A stretch of DNA of 16,402 nucleotides from Pseudomonadota bacterium (lineage in GTDB: Bacteria; Pseudomonadota; Gammaproteobacteria; Steroidobacterales; Steroidobacteraceae), in contig JAKADE010000021.1 of the NCBI GenBank assembly GCA_021820785.1, positions 1 to 16,402 of the forward strand, given 5' to 3'. Below the pieces are notes generated by a model. That model did no database searches. It had not been told where the DNA came from and saw only the letters and a list, made by a program, of their open reading frames with translations. This document shows, piece after piece, positions 7,362-14,662 of the stretch (the stretch's first letter is position 1; every line of letters begins with the position of its first letter). A program made the translations under genes and the position numbers.

Positions 7362-8174
7362 TTGACTGAAATCATCGTGGTGACCTCTGGCAAGGGCGGG
7401 GTCGGCAAGACCACCACCTCGGCCAGCATGGCCTGCGGGCTGGCGCGGCGCGGCAAGCGCGTGGCCGTCATCGACTTCGACATCGGCCTGCGCAACCTCG
7501 ACCTGATCATGGGGTGCGAGCGGCGTGTGGTGTACGATTTCGTCAACGTCATCAACGGCGACTGCACGCTCAAGCAGGCGCTGATCAAGGACAAGCGCAT
7601 CGAGACGCTGTTCGTGCTGGCCGCGTCCCAGACGCGGGACAAGGACGCGTTGACCGAAGAGGGCGTGCGCAAGGTGCTCGATGAGCTCATCGCCGATGGG
7701 TTCGACTACATCCTCTGCGACTCTCCGGCCGGCATCGAGAAGGGGGCGCACCTGGCGATGTACTTCGCCGACCGTGCCGTCGTCGTCGTCAATCCGGAGG
7801 TCTCCTCGGTACGCGATTCCGACCGCATTCTCGGGCTGCTCTCGAGCAAGACCCACCGTTCGTCGAACGGCAACGGCGGCGTCAAGGAGCACCTGCTGCT
7901 CACCCGCTACAACCCGCGGCGCGTGGCCAACGGTGAAATGATGAGCGTCGGGGACGTGAAGGAGATCCTGGGGCTCGACGTGATCGGCGTGGTCCCGGAG
8001 TCCCCCGACGTGCTCGCGGCCTCCAATGCCGGCGTGCCCGTGATCCTCAACGAGGACAGCACGGCGGCGGCGGCCTACTCCGATGCGGTGGCCCGCCTGC
8101 TCGGCGAGGAGCTGCCGCTGAGGTTCCTCGAAGAACCCAAGCGCGGCTTCTTTGCGCGCATGTTCGGAGGCTGA
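7362..8174 (+). CDS. minD: Septum site-determining protein MinD (ParA/MRP-type ATPase)
   Basis: A 270-residue MinD, the membrane-binding ATPase that recruits MinC and oscillates with MinE; the length equals that of E. coli MinD. It starts at TTG behind a good AGGAG. Features: the deviant Walker [10 protein letters not shown] (10-18) with both signature lysines, switch [11 protein letters not shown] (about 39-48), the [12 protein letters not shown] segment, switch [10 protein letters not shown] (about 119-126), [15 protein letters not shown], and a C-terminal amphipathic membrane-targeting helix ([16 protein letters not shown]). Every motif needed for ATP-driven dimerisation and membrane attachment is present. 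It lies 39 bases after minC and 2 bases before minE, whose GGAGG ribosome site sits inside the last minD codons, so minD and minE are tightly coupled. Confidence 0.98.
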   Translation: MTEIIVVTSGKGGVGKTTTSASMACGLARRGKRVAVIDFDIGLRNLDLIMGCERRVVYDFVNVINGDCTLKQALIKDKRIETLFVLAASQTRDKDALTEEGVRKVLDELIADGFDYILCDSPAGIEKGAHLAMYFADRAVVVVNPEVSSVRDSDRILGLLSSKTHRSSNGNGGVKEHLLLTRYNPRRVANGEMMSVGDVKEILGLDVIGVVPESPDVLAASNAGVPVILNEDSTAAAAYSDAVARLLGEELPLRFLEEPKRGFFARMFGG

Positions 8175-8176
8175 CC

Positions 8177-8434
8177 ATGGGTCTGTTGGCCATGTTTCGC
8201 AGCAAGCCCTCCACGGCGAACATCGCCAAGGAGCGGCTGCGCATCATCGTCGCGCAGGAGCGCGGCGGCCGCGGGGGACCGGACTACCTGCCTCTGCTGC
8301 GGCGCGAGCTGCTGCAGGTGATCCACAAGTACGTCAACGTGGACCCGGAAGCGGTGCAGATCAACCTCGAGCGCGAAGCCGGGCACGAGGTGCTCGAGTT
8401 CAGCATCGCGCTGCCGGAGAAACCCGGCGCCTGA
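8177..8434 (+). CDS. minE: Cell division topological specificity factor MinE
   Basis: An 85-residue MinE, slightly shorter than the 88 residues of E. coli. The N-terminal segment (residues 2-12, GLLAMFRSK) is the membrane-targeting helix. Residues about 14-29 ([16 protein letters not shown]) form the anti-MinCD contact region that displaces MinC and triggers MinD ATP hydrolysis. The topological specificity and dimerisation domain follows, with [16 protein letters not shown] (38-53) and the strand VQINLER (60-66). An Arg/Gly-rich loop (RGGRGGPD, 29-36) replaces the more usual shorter loop. The ATG at 8177 is preceded by GGAGG (8166-8170) within minD. It closes the min operon, and a GC-rich hairpin lies directly after it. 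Confidence 0.97.
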   Translation: MGLLAMFRSKPSTANIAKERLRIIVAQERGGRGGPDYLPLLRRELLQVIHKYVNVDPEAVQINLEREAGHEVLEFSIALPEKPGA

Positions 8435-8440
8435 GGTGTG

Positions 8441-8465
8441 GCCGGGCGGCGGCCCCCGGCTTTGC
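8441..8465 (+). terminator. Candidate Rho-independent terminator after minE
   Basis: Six bases past the minE stop, GCCGGG (8441-8446) and CCCGGC (8455-8460) can form a 6-bp all-GC stem with an 8-base loop, followed by TTTGCTT. The T tract is short, so termination may be partial. Confidence 0.45.
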
Positions 8466-8503
8466 TTCCTGCAGCGAGTTTTCTGTCCTGGAGGCATCAG
8501 CGG

Positions 8504-8644
8504 ATGAGCGCTGAGAGTCCGCCGTACGTGGCGGGCAGCGCCCAGCGCGACTCCGGTGCCCTCAGCGGCTCCATCTGCGAGGTCATGCTGCAGTTCACGC
8601 TGGAGAATCCGGCGGCGCCTGCGTCACGGCAGGAGTCCGCGTGA
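8504..8644 (+). CDS. Possible small protein of 46 residues, unrecognised
   Basis: A short ORF from the ATG at 8504 to the TGA ending at 8644. What supports it is a perfect GGAGG (8490-8494) placed 9 bases before the ATG in otherwise empty sequence. The frame also stays open upstream to an ATG at 8438, but that start lies in the minE terminator hairpin and has no ribosome site. The product is hydrophilic, Ser/Ala/Pro-rich at both ends, with a single Cys and a short mixed segment (ICEVMLQFTLEN, about residues 24-35). There is no signal peptide, membrane helix or motif that I recognise. The two ends look like low-complexity high-G+C sequence, so it may be chance. I assign no function. Confidence 0.3.
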   Translation: MSAESPPYVAGSAQRDSGALSGSICEVMLQFTLENPAAPASRQESA

Positions 8645-8771
8645 ACGGCGTCCTGCGAGGCCGTGCGGTCGCGCGATGAAATCCACCGGGGAACTGCCGG
8701 CCGGTTCGCTGTCTAATCACCCTGGGGCACGCCGGGATCGCCGCGAGACTCGGGGGCAGGGACGCGTCGCA

Positions 8772-9515
8772 ATGTTGCTGAACGAACCGGACAAGGACTG
8801 GGAGAAGATCGGCCGGAAGGATCCGTACTTCGGCGTCCTCAGACATCCTCAGTATCGAACCCGAAGCCTGACCCCTGAGGCGCGCGAGCAGTTTTTCCAG
8901 TCCGGCGAAGCGCGCATCCGCACCGTCATAGACACGATCGATCGGCATCTGGGTGTCGCGTTGACGCCGCGGCGGGCGCTGGATTTCGGCTGCGGCGTCG
9001 GCCGGCTGCTGATCCCGCTGGCGCGGCTCTCGGGTGAGATGACCGGCGTCGATATCTCGGAGTCGATGTTGGCTGAAGCCCGGAGCAACTGCGAGGCTCG
9101 GGGTGTGGCTAATGTCAGGTTGGCCCGCGATCTTTCCGCGTTGGACGGATCATATGATTTCATCCACTCCCACATCGTCTTTCAGCACATGAAAGTTGCG
9201 CGGGGGGAGGTGGTGTTTGCGCAGCTTCTGGAGCGCCTGACGCCGGGGGGCATCGGTGTTCTGCATGTCACGTACGCCAAGAGCCGGCTCGGGCAGACGC
9301 TGCGCGGGATCGTCGTCTCGCGCATCCCTCTCGGATCGTATCTGTTCAACCTGTTCAAGGGGAGGCGGCCTTGGGCGCCGCACCTGCAGATGAACAACTA
9401 CCGTCTGGATCGGCTGTTTTCGATGATGCAGCGCGCGCGCATCGCCGATCTGCACGTGGAATTCACCGATCACGGCGGTGATCTCGGCACCGTTTTGTAT
9501 TTCAGGAAACCTTAA
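8772..9515 (+). CDS. Class I SAM-dependent methyltransferase
   Basis: A 247-residue Rossmann-fold methyltransferase of the Methyltransf_11/25 kind. I chose the ATG at 8772 (AGGGA 9 bases upstream), because the protein then starts with 'MLLNEPDKDWEKIG', a typical opening for this subgroup. An ATG at 8676 would add 32 residues of low-complexity Arg/Gly-rich sequence. Visible features: an N-terminal helical cap (1-66), motif I DFGCGVGRL (71-79), the acidic end of strand two VDIS (Asp94), DFIHSHIVFQHM (129-140), and the post-motif segment LTPGGIGVLHVTY. The C-terminal part (about 178-225) is a basic, partly hydrophobic insertion followed by a final strand. The substrate is unknown. Base composition is distinctly lower in G+C than in its neighbours (about 53% in 9121-9180 counted by eye), suggesting recent acquisition. 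Confidence 0.88.
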   Translation: MLLNEPDKDWEKIGRKDPYFGVLRHPQYRTRSLTPEAREQFFQSGEARIRTVIDTIDRHLGVALTPRRALDFGCGVGRLLIPLARLSGEMTGVDISESMLAEARSNCEARGVANVRLARDLSALDGSYDFIHSHIVFQHMKVARGEVVFAQLLERLTPGGIGVLHVTYAKSRLGQTLRGIVVSRIPLGSYLFNLFKGRRPWAPHLQMNNYRLDRLFSMMQRARIADLHVEFTDHGGDLGTVLYFRKP

Positions 9516-9700
9516 GCGCTCATGGGTCGGGCGCACCCGGTGAGGGCTCCGTGGAGGGGAGTGGACCGGGTCGGATGCGGCGGCGTGAGGCAGCATGCGC
9601 CGCCGGCGCGCTCCCTGCGCGTCGCGGGAGTCGGGGAGCGTTCGGGTCCCGTTGACTCCGCTCGTGCGGTCGCGGGCGGCTCGACGCCGGCCGCTGCGCA
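9516..9700. other. Convergent intergenic spacer with inverted repeats
   Basis: This 185-base spacer separates two convergent transcription units and holds no credible gene. Two inverted repeats could fold in either transcript: an 8-bp perfect stem CGGCGGCG/CGCCGCCG (9578-9585 and 9598-9605, 12-base loop), and GGAGTC/GACTCC (9627-9632 and 9654-9659) around a GC-rich loop. Neither is followed by a T tract on either strand, so they are not classical Rho-independent terminators, but they may help 3'-end formation or block read-through. Confidence 0.4.
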
Positions 9701-11521
9701 CTAACAGACGCCGCCGCCCTGCTCTGCGCCCGCCGCATTCGCGCGGAACAGGCTGAACAGCTCCCGTCCCATGCCGAATGCATTCGCCGACAAGTCGGCG
9801 GCCGCAGGTTCCCGGCGCGCCCATTCCTCCGCGTTCACCCGTGCCTCGAGCACGCCCGTGCGGCTGTCGAGCCGGATCACGTCGCCGTCGCGCAGCTTGG
9901 CGATCGGGCCGCCGCAGACCGCATCGGGCGTCAGATGGATCGCCGCGAGCACGACGCCCGAGGCACCCGACATGCGCCCGTCCGTGATGAGTGCGACGCG
10001 GTGGCCCTTGCTCTGCAGCGAGGTCAGCGCCGGCGTCAGTCCGTGCAATTCGGGCATGCCGTTGGCGCGCGGCCCCTGGTAGCGCACGACCACGACCACG
10101 TCGTGGTCGAGCTCGCCCTGCTTGAAGGCGCGCTGCACGTCCTCCTGGCTGTGAAAGACCCGCGCCGGCGCTTCGATCGAGCGGTGCTCGGGCTTGACCG
10201 CCGACACCTTGACCACCGCGCGCCCGAGATTGCCCTGCACCAGTTTCAGGCCGCCGTCGGCGCTGAACGGATCCGCTGCGCTGCGCAGCACCTCCGTATC
10301 CCCGCTGCGCTCGGGCGCCTCGCGCCAGGCGAGCCCCTGCTCGCCGAGCCAGGGCTCCAGGGCGTATCGCGCAAGGCCCGCGCCGGCCACGGTCAGCACG
10401 TCGGCGTGCATCAGTCCGGCCTTCAGCAGTTCACGCACCAGCAGGCCCATGCCGCCGGCGGCGTGGAAGTGGTTCACGTCCGCGCTGCCGTTCGGATAGA
10501 TGCGTGCCAGCAGGGGCACCGCGGCCGACAGGTCGCTGAAATCGTTCCAGTCGACGAGGATGCCGGCCGCCTTGGCGATGGCGACGATGTGCAGCGTATG
10601 GTTGGTCGAGCCGCCGGTGGCGAGCAGTCCGACCACGGCGTTGACGATGCTGCGCTCATCGATGATCTGCGCGAGCGGCAGGTATTCCGATCCGAGCGCC
10701 GTGATGCTCGCGGCGCGCCGCGCGGCTGCCGCGGTCAGTGCATCGCGCAGCGGCGTGTTCGGCGGCACGAACGCGCTGCCCGGCAGGTGCAGCCCCATCA
10801 CCTCCATCAGCATCTGGTTGCTGTTGGCGGTGCCGTAGAACGTGCACGTTCCGGCCGAGTGATAGCTGTCGGCCTCCGACTGCAGCAGCGCGTCGCGGCC
10901 GACCTTGCCCTCGGCGAACAGCTGGCGGATGCGGGCCTTTTCCTTGTTGGGCAGGCCCGAGGGCATGGGGCCGGCCGGCACGAACACCGTCGGCAGCTGG
11001 CCGAAGGCGAGTGCGCCGATCAGGAGGCCCGGCACGATCTTGTCGCATACCCCGAGGCACAGCGCCGCATCGAACATGCCGTGCGAGAGCGCAATGCCGG
11101 TGGCCATCGCGATCACGTCGCGGCTGAACAGCGACAGCTCCATGCCGGGCTGGCCCTGCGTGACCCCGTCGCACATGGCCGGGACGCCGCCGGCGACCTG
11201 CGCCGTGGCGCGCGCCTCGCGCGCCGCCTGACGGATCAGGCCCGGAAAGCGTTCGTAGGGCTGGTGCGCCGAGAGCATCTCGTTGTAGGCGGTGACGATG
11301 CCGAGGTTCGGCCAGCGCAGCGCCTTCAGCGACTCCTTGTCGGGGCCGGCGGCGGCGAAGCCGTGTGCCAGGTTGGTGCAGGAGAGGCGCGTGCGGGCCG
11401 GCCCGCGTGCCTGCTCGCGCATGCGCTCCAGGTAATCGGTGCGGGTCGCGCGGCTGCGCTCGCGGATGCGTTCGGTGACGTCGCGGACGCGGGGGTCGAG
11501 AACGGAGGGCGTCTGGGGCAT
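9701..11521 (-). CDS. edd: Phosphogluconate dehydratase (Entner-Doudoroff pathway)
   Basis: A full-length 606-residue member of the IlvD/Edd dehydratase family; E. coli Edd is about 603. It converts 6-phosphogluconate to 2-keto-3-deoxy-6-phosphogluconate using an Fe-S cluster. The Edd subtype, rather than dihydroxy-acid dehydratase IlvD, is indicated by the N-terminal [13 protein letters not shown] region, [12 protein letters not shown], and the [14 protein letters not shown] segment. Candidate cluster ligands are Cys117 (in [14 protein letters not shown]), Cys159 (CLGVCDKI) and Cys226 ([13 protein letters not shown]). The C-terminal swivel domain ends with a GRMSGASG motif and a closing Cys-Val. 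The ATG at 11521 follows the yggX stop by 7 bases with a weak ribosome site. The usual partners eda, zwf and pgl are not in view; here edd ends a run whose other members handle heme, iron and oxidative damage. Confidence 0.96.
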   Translation of the reverse strand: MPQTPSVLDPRVRDVTERIRERSRATRTDYLERMREQARGPARTRLSCTNLAHGFAAAGPDKESLKALRWPNLGIVTAYNEMLSAHQPYERFPGLIRQAAREARATAQVAGGVPAMCDGVTQGQPGMELSLFSRDVIAMATGIALSHGMFDAALCLGVCDKIVPGLLIGALAFGQLPTVFVPAGPMPSGLPNKEKARIRQLFAEGKVGRDALLQSEADSYHSAGTCTFYGTANSNQMLMEVMGLHLPGSAFVPPNTPLRDALTAAAARRAASITALGSEYLPLAQIIDERSIVNAVVGLLATGGSTNHTLHIVAIAKAAGILVDWNDFSDLSAAVPLLARIYPNGSADVNHFHAAGGMGLLVRELLKAGLMHADVLTVAGAGLARYALEPWLGEQGLAWREAPERSGDTEVLRSAADPFSADGGLKLVQGNLGRAVVKVSAVKPEHRSIEAPARVFHSQEDVQRAFKQGELDHDVVVVVRYQGPRANGMPELHGLTPALTSLQSKGHRVALITDGRMSGASGVVLAAIHLTPDAVCGGPIAKLRDGDVIRLDSRTGVLEARVNAEEWARREPAAADLSANAFGMGRELFSLFRANAAGAEQGGGVC

Positions 11522-11528
11522 CGGGGCG

Positions 11529-11804
11529 TCAGTCCTGCTCCGCGGGCCGGTAGCCTTCGGGCCGCGCGGCCCCGCCGCCGAAGAAGAACTTCTCCATCTC
11601 CGCGGCGAGGAACTGCCGGGCCTTCGGCTCCATCGGGCTCAGGCGGTACTCGTTGATGAGCATGACCTGGTGCTGCACCCAGCGCGTCCAGGCCTCGCGC
11701 GAGACGTTCTCGAAGATCCGCTGTCCGAGCGGACCGGGATACGGCGGGCGGTCGAGGCCGGGCGCCTCGCGCTTGAGAATGACACACTGCACCATGCGGG
11801 ACAC
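11529..11804 (-). CDS. yggX: Probable Fe(2+)-trafficking protein YggX
   Basis: A 91-residue protein, the same length as E. coli YggX, which protects Fe-S proteins from oxidative damage and is proposed to move Fe(II) in the cytoplasm. The GTG start at 11804 is supported by GGAG 6 bases upstream and by the alignment of its opening '[14 protein letters not shown]' with known YggX N-termini; an ATG at 11795 would remove the conserved first residues. Cys7, the family's conserved cysteine, is present. Other family signatures are the [20 protein letters not shown] segment, [19 protein letters not shown], and the acidic C-terminal EGYRPAEQ. It follows mutY by 27 bases, an arrangement shared with E. 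coli, and precedes edd by 7 bases. An extended -10 box at the mutY stop may give it separate control. Confidence 0.96.
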   Translation of the reverse strand: MSRMVQCVILKREAPGLDRPPYPGPLGQRIFENVSREAWTRWVQHQVMLINEYRLSPMEPKARQFLAAEMEKFFFGGGAARPEGYRPAEQD

Positions 11805-11810
11805 ATCGTC

Positions 11811-11814
11811 CTCC
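11811..11814 (-). promoter_or_regulatory. Ribosome binding site that supports the yggX GTG start
   Basis: Read on the minus strand, GGAG lies 6 bases before the GTG at 11804. An out-of-frame ATG at 11806-11804 overlaps this GTG but opens a different, short frame. The match of the resulting N-terminus to YggX proteins confirms GTG. Confidence 0.7.
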
Positions 11815-11825
11815 GGACTGGAAAC

Positions 11826-11834
11826 GTTATATCA
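11826..11834 (-). promoter_or_regulatory. Extended -10 promoter candidate for yggX-edd
   Basis: On the minus strand the sequence reads TGATATAAC: an extended -10 TGn followed by TATAAC, 5 of 6 matches to the sigma-70 -10 box. The TGA of the extension is the mutY stop codon itself. It lies in an AT-rich patch (11821-11849) that stands out sharply in this G+C-rich window. The predicted start would be about 15 bases before the yggX GTG. No good -35 box is present (CCCAGA at 17 bases), which extended -10 promoters do not need. Confidence 0.5.
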
Positions 11835-12947
11835 ATCAAAAAGTTGTGTCTGGGTTGCCGCGGCCGAGAGGCGTTGCAGGAACCGCAGGACCGGAGCGGG
11901 TAGGCCGAGCGCGCCAGGCGCTGCGAGGGAGTACCACGCGAACTGCGCCGGATCCGGCGCGCCGTCATACCCTGAACAATGGCCCAGAAGCGGCGTCATG
12001 ACAAGGTCAAAATGCGTAAAGGCATGTTCGATCGCGGCGAGCGGCTGCAGCGCGGGCACCACCTTGAGTCGCGCGGCGAGCCAGGCCTCGGCAGCCGCGG
12101 CGTCGTCGAACTGCGGCGGGCTCCACAGCCCGCCCCAGATGCCGCGTTCGGGCCGGCGCTCGAGCAACACCGCGCCGTCGGGGCGCTGCAGGACGAGCAG
12201 GCAGGTCCGGCGCAGTGCCCGGGCCCGGCGGCGCTTCGGCGCGGGCAGCTCGTGCTGGCGGCCACTGCGGCGTGCGCCGCAGCACTGCGCGAGCGGACAG
12301 CGCTCGCAGGCCGGGCTGCGGCGCGTGCAGAGCGTGGCGCCGAGGTCCATGACGGCCTGCGTGTAGACATCGGTGTGCGCCTCGGGCGTGCAGGCGTCGG
12401 ACAGTGCCCACAGCCGCGCCAGGGTGGCCGGTTCCGACGGATCACCGTCCACCTCGAAGACCCGGGCCAGCACGCGGCGGACGTTGCCGTCGAGGATCGG
12501 GAAGCGCTCGGCGCGGGAGAGCGCCAGGATCGCCCCGGCGGTCGAACGGCCGACCCCCGGCAGGGCCGCGACCGCCTCGAAGGTCTCCGGGAAGCGTCCA
12601 CCGTGCGCGTCGCGCACCTGCTGTGCGGCGCGGTGCAGGTTGCGGGCCCGCGCGTAGTACCCGAGGCCCGACCACAGGTGCAGGACCTCATCGAGCGGCG
12701 CGGCGGCGAGCGCCGTGACGTCGGGAAAGCGCTGCATGAACCGCTCGTAATACGGGATGACCGTACTCACTTGCGTCTGCTGCAGCATGATCTCCGAGAC
12801 CCAGACTCTGTACGGGGAGCGCTCGTGCTGCCAGGGCAGATCGTGGCGGCCGCAGCGCGCGTGCCACGCAATGAGCGCGTGTGCCACGGCCGCGCCGGCC
12901 TGCGCCGCGCCGGGATCGGCCGGTGCTTCCGGTCGGGTGCGGCTCAC
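11832..12947 (-). CDS. mutY: A/G-specific adenine DNA glycosylase MutY
   Basis: A 371-residue MutY, which removes adenine mispaired with 8-oxoguanine in base excision repair. The start is the GTG at 12947, which overlaps the upstream AsmA stop as GTGA; the open frame continues further upstream only as a shadow of the AsmA gene. Visible features: catalytic Glu52 in [19 protein letters not shown], the helix-hairpin-helix [12 protein letters not shown] (129-140), catalytic Asp153 in [12 protein letters not shown], and the [4Fe-4S] cluster ligands C207-x6-C214-x2-C217-x5-C223. The C-terminal NUDIX-like domain (about 245-371) reads 8-oxoG, with [17 protein letters not shown] and HAFTHFDL. It is followed by yggX as in E. 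coli. The first 20 residues are Ala/Pro-rich and look dispensable, so a later GTG (before VAHALIAW) is a possible alternative start. Confidence 0.97.
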   Translation of the reverse strand: MSRTRPEAPADPGAAQAGAAVAHALIAWHARCGRHDLPWQHERSPYRVWVSEIMLQQTQVSTVIPYYERFMQRFPDVTALAAAPLDEVLHLWSGLGYYARARNLHRAAQQVRDAHGGRFPETFEAVAALPGVGRSTAGAILALSRAERFPILDGNVRRVLARVFEVDGDPSEPATLARLWALSDACTPEAHTDVYTQAVMDLGATLCTRRSPACERCPLAQCCGARRSGRQHELPAPKRRRARALRRTCLLVLQRPDGAVLLERRPERGIWGGLWSPPQFDDAAAAEAWLAARLKVVPALQPLAAIEHAFTHFDLVMTPLLGHCSGYDGAPDPAQFAWYSLAAPGALGLPAPVLRFLQRLSAAATQTQLFD

Positions 12948-14101
12948 TGAACTTGCAGGCGCGCGTCGCGCAGCGTGGTGGTGCCGAACCGTGCGCGGCG
13001 CACGGTGAGGATCCCGCGCGCGTGCAGCTTGCGCAGCAGGGAGAGGGGCAGTTTCAGCGGCTTGGCGTGTTTGCGTGTCGGCGGCAGGTAGTGGCTGAAG
13101 TCGATGCGGTCGGCGGCGAGGTCGAACGTCCAGAGGGCCCCAGTCCCCCCGGAATGTGCCAGCCAACCGCGCAGGGTCGTCTGGTCGAGCTGCGCGCGGA
13201 GCGGATCGATCCGCAGCGCGCCGCCCTGCAGGCGCCAGTGCCCCGAGAGCGCGAGCCGCCCGAGCGCAGCGGGGTCCGTCGGCAGGCGCATCTTCAGCCC
13301 CAGCCAGGCGACCAGCGCGCGCACCGACGGGACGTGCACGCTCAGATCCCCCGCTCCTTGCGGCTGCGCATTCGCATCGGTGAACTGCACGGATCCTGAC
13401 AGCGCGGCGGTTGCGGCCGTCAGCTGCCAGTGCGGTGCGGCGAGGGCGAGCGGCGCGGTGCGCACATCCAGATGCCGGGCCCGGAAGGCGACCGGCAGCC
13501 CGCCGGCGGGCAGTTTCGGGGCGTACAGCCGGAAGCGGGTGGCCAGCGCGAACGGCCGGCCGGGCTGCCATGCACCGAGGTGCAGCTGCCAGTGCGTCAG
13601 GCGGATCACGCCATTCGCAGTCGTGTACTGCAGCGTCGCATCGTGCAGGACCAGGCCGCCGAGGCTCGGCGCGGCGCCCGAGGCGCCGCCCGGGGCCGCG
13701 GCGACCAGCGGCTGCCAGTTACCGGTGCCCGCGGCGGTGCGCCACAGGTGCAGGTGCGCCCCGTCGATGCGGATCGTGCCGATCTCGATCCGCCGGTGCA
13801 GCAGCAGCGGCAGCAGGCGCACCGGCAGGCGCGCCGAGCGCCAGCTCAGCAGGTCAGGCCCTCGCTCGGGCGCGAGATTGCCGAGCCGGGCCGCCCCGAT
13901 GCGCAGCGTCAGCCACGGGTACCACTCGAGCCGCAGATGTCCCTCGATCTGCAACGGCCGTCCCGTGTCGCGCGCAACGATGCGTTCGAGCTCGCCGCGG
14001 TACCGGTCAGGGTTGATGACCTGGGTGGCGATGAAGAGTGCGAGCGCAAGCAGCAGCACCACGGCGCCGAGGAGGCCGAGGCTCCAGCGCAGGACCTTCA
14101 T
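12944..14101 (-). CDS. AsmA-family inner-membrane-anchored protein
   Basis: A 385-residue protein of the AsmA family, shorter than E. coli AsmA (about 617). It has a single N-terminal membrane anchor (about residues 6-28), then the AsmA N-domain signatures [20 protein letters not shown] and [20 protein letters not shown], with the rest predicted periplasmic and rich in beta strands. These are the same building blocks that form repeating beta grooves in the AsmA/TamB/YhdP group linked to lipid transport to the outer membrane. The C-terminal half keeps the AsmA-typical '[13 protein letters not shown]' and '[18 protein letters not shown]' strands. Its ATG directly abuts the preceding gene's stop with no clear ribosome site, and its TGA overlaps the mutY GTG. 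AsmA upstream of mutY is an arrangement I associate with other Gammaproteobacteria. Its exact role is not known from sequence. Confidence 0.87.
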   Translation of the reverse strand: MKVLRWSLGLLGAVVLLLALALFIATQVINPDRYRGELERIVARDTGRPLQIEGHLRLEWYPWLTLRIGAARLGNLAPERGPDLLSWRSARLPVRLLPLLLHRRIEIGTIRIDGAHLHLWRTAAGTGNWQPLVAAAPGGASGAAPSLGGLVLHDATLQYTTANGVIRLTHWQLHLGAWQPGRPFALATRFRLYAPKLPAGGLPVAFRARHLDVRTAPLALAAPHWQLTAATAALSGSVQFTDANAQPQGAGDLSVHVPSVRALVAWLGLKMRLPTDPAALGRLALSGHWRLQGGALRIDPLRAQLDQTTLRGWLAHSGGTGALWTFDLAADRIDFSHYLPPTRKHAKPLKLPLSLLRKLHARGILTVRRARFGTTTLRDARLQVQ

Positions 14102-14662
14102 CTACAGGTGCATGGTCGGACGGGCGCGCGAGCGGCCCGTCGGGTCGACCGGCGTGAAGGGTTGTCCGGCAGTCCGGGACCAGTAGGCATCGGCTGCAGC
14201 GCTCCAGTCCGCGCTGCCGAGCGCGGGCCACTGGCCGGGCGCAAATCCCGGTGCGCCGGTGAAGCGGTGGCGCTTGAACACGAGTGCTCCGCCGTGCAGG
14301 TGCCGCAGGGCCACGGACCAGGGTATCGGGGTGAGGGTCGAGGCGCTGCGGCCCGAGGCCGGCGCCACGATCAGGTGCGTCGCGCCGCCGTTGCGGCCAA
14401 AGACGATGTCCTGCACGGTGCCGAGCGGCTCACCGGCGCGGGACTCGACCGGCAGCCCGATCAGCGTGGAGGCCCGTTCGGCCGCCACGGGCAGCGGCGG
14501 TGCGGGTGCAGGCGTGCTCGCCGCGGGGCTCGCCGCCGGCCCCGTCGAGCTTCCGGGCAGGAAGTCCGCGTTCTGCTGGCTGCACGCGCCGAGCGCGACG
14601 GCCGACAGCGCATACAGGGCCGGCACCCATATCCTCATCATCCGAGCCACTCGTCTCACCAT
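14102..14662 (-). CDS. PRC-barrel domain lipoprotein
   Basis: A 186-residue predicted lipoprotein. The ATG at 14662 overlaps the hemF stop by 7 bases; ATGs at 14641 and 14638 are alternatives that give a shorter signal peptide (MMRIWVPALYALSAVALGAC). The lipobox LGAC places the acylated Cys near residue 27, so the mature protein is membrane-tethered, probably facing the periplasm. A Pro/Ala/Ser-rich linker (about 34-60) leads to one PRC-barrel domain: ASTLIGLPVESRAGEPLGTV, then VQDIVFGRNGGATHLIVAPAS (about 64-105) and a last strand TPIPWSVALR. The C-terminal third (about 130-186) has a Trp-rich segment (GQWPALGSADWSAAADAYW) and is basic at the end. PRC barrels act as protein-interaction or ligand-sensing modules. 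The role here is unknown; its place between hemF and asmA suggests co-expression only. Confidence 0.83.
   Translation of the reverse strand: MVRRVARMMRIWVPALYALSAVALGACSQQNADFLPGSSTGPAASPAASTPAPAPPLPVAAERASTLIGLPVESRAGEPLGTVQDIVFGRNGGATHLIVAPASGRSASTLTPIPWSVALRHLHGGALVFKRHRFTGAPGFAPGQWPALGSADWSAAADAYWSRTAGQPFTPVDPTGRSRARPTMHL

Larger units (their letters stand above)
8435..8771 (+). other. 337-base interval between minE and the methyltransferase gene
   Basis: This is one of the few gaps over 300 bases in the window. It holds the minE terminator candidate, a possible 46-residue ORF with a good ribosome site (8504-8644), and TCTAAT (8712-8717), a 5-of-6 match to a -10 box that could serve the methyltransferase but has no recognisable -35 partner. 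AGGGA (8758-8762) sits 9 bases before the methyltransferase ATG. I see no tRNA, repeat or recognisable gene remnant here. Confidence 0.5.

Noticed and set aside
8556..8771. N-terminal extension of the methyltransferase by up to 72 residues
   Set aside because: The added sequence is Arg/Pro-rich without homology features; the ATG at 8772 has a usable ribosome site and gives the expected family N-terminus.
9522..9704. A 60-codon plus-strand frame in the convergent spacer
   Set aside because: No ribosome site, low-complexity Arg/Gly/Ala sequence, and it runs into the edd stop region; most likely chance.
9935..11656. A 573-codon plus-strand frame opposite edd and yggX
   Set aside because: Antisense to two certain genes, low-complexity composition (Arg, His, Gln, Ala-rich), no recognisable motif; another GC-bias shadow.
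12948..13571. Extension of the mutY frame upstream by 208 codons
   Set aside because: The extension overlaps asmA in another frame and reads as Arg/Ala-rich noise; the GTG overlapping the asmA stop is the sensible start.
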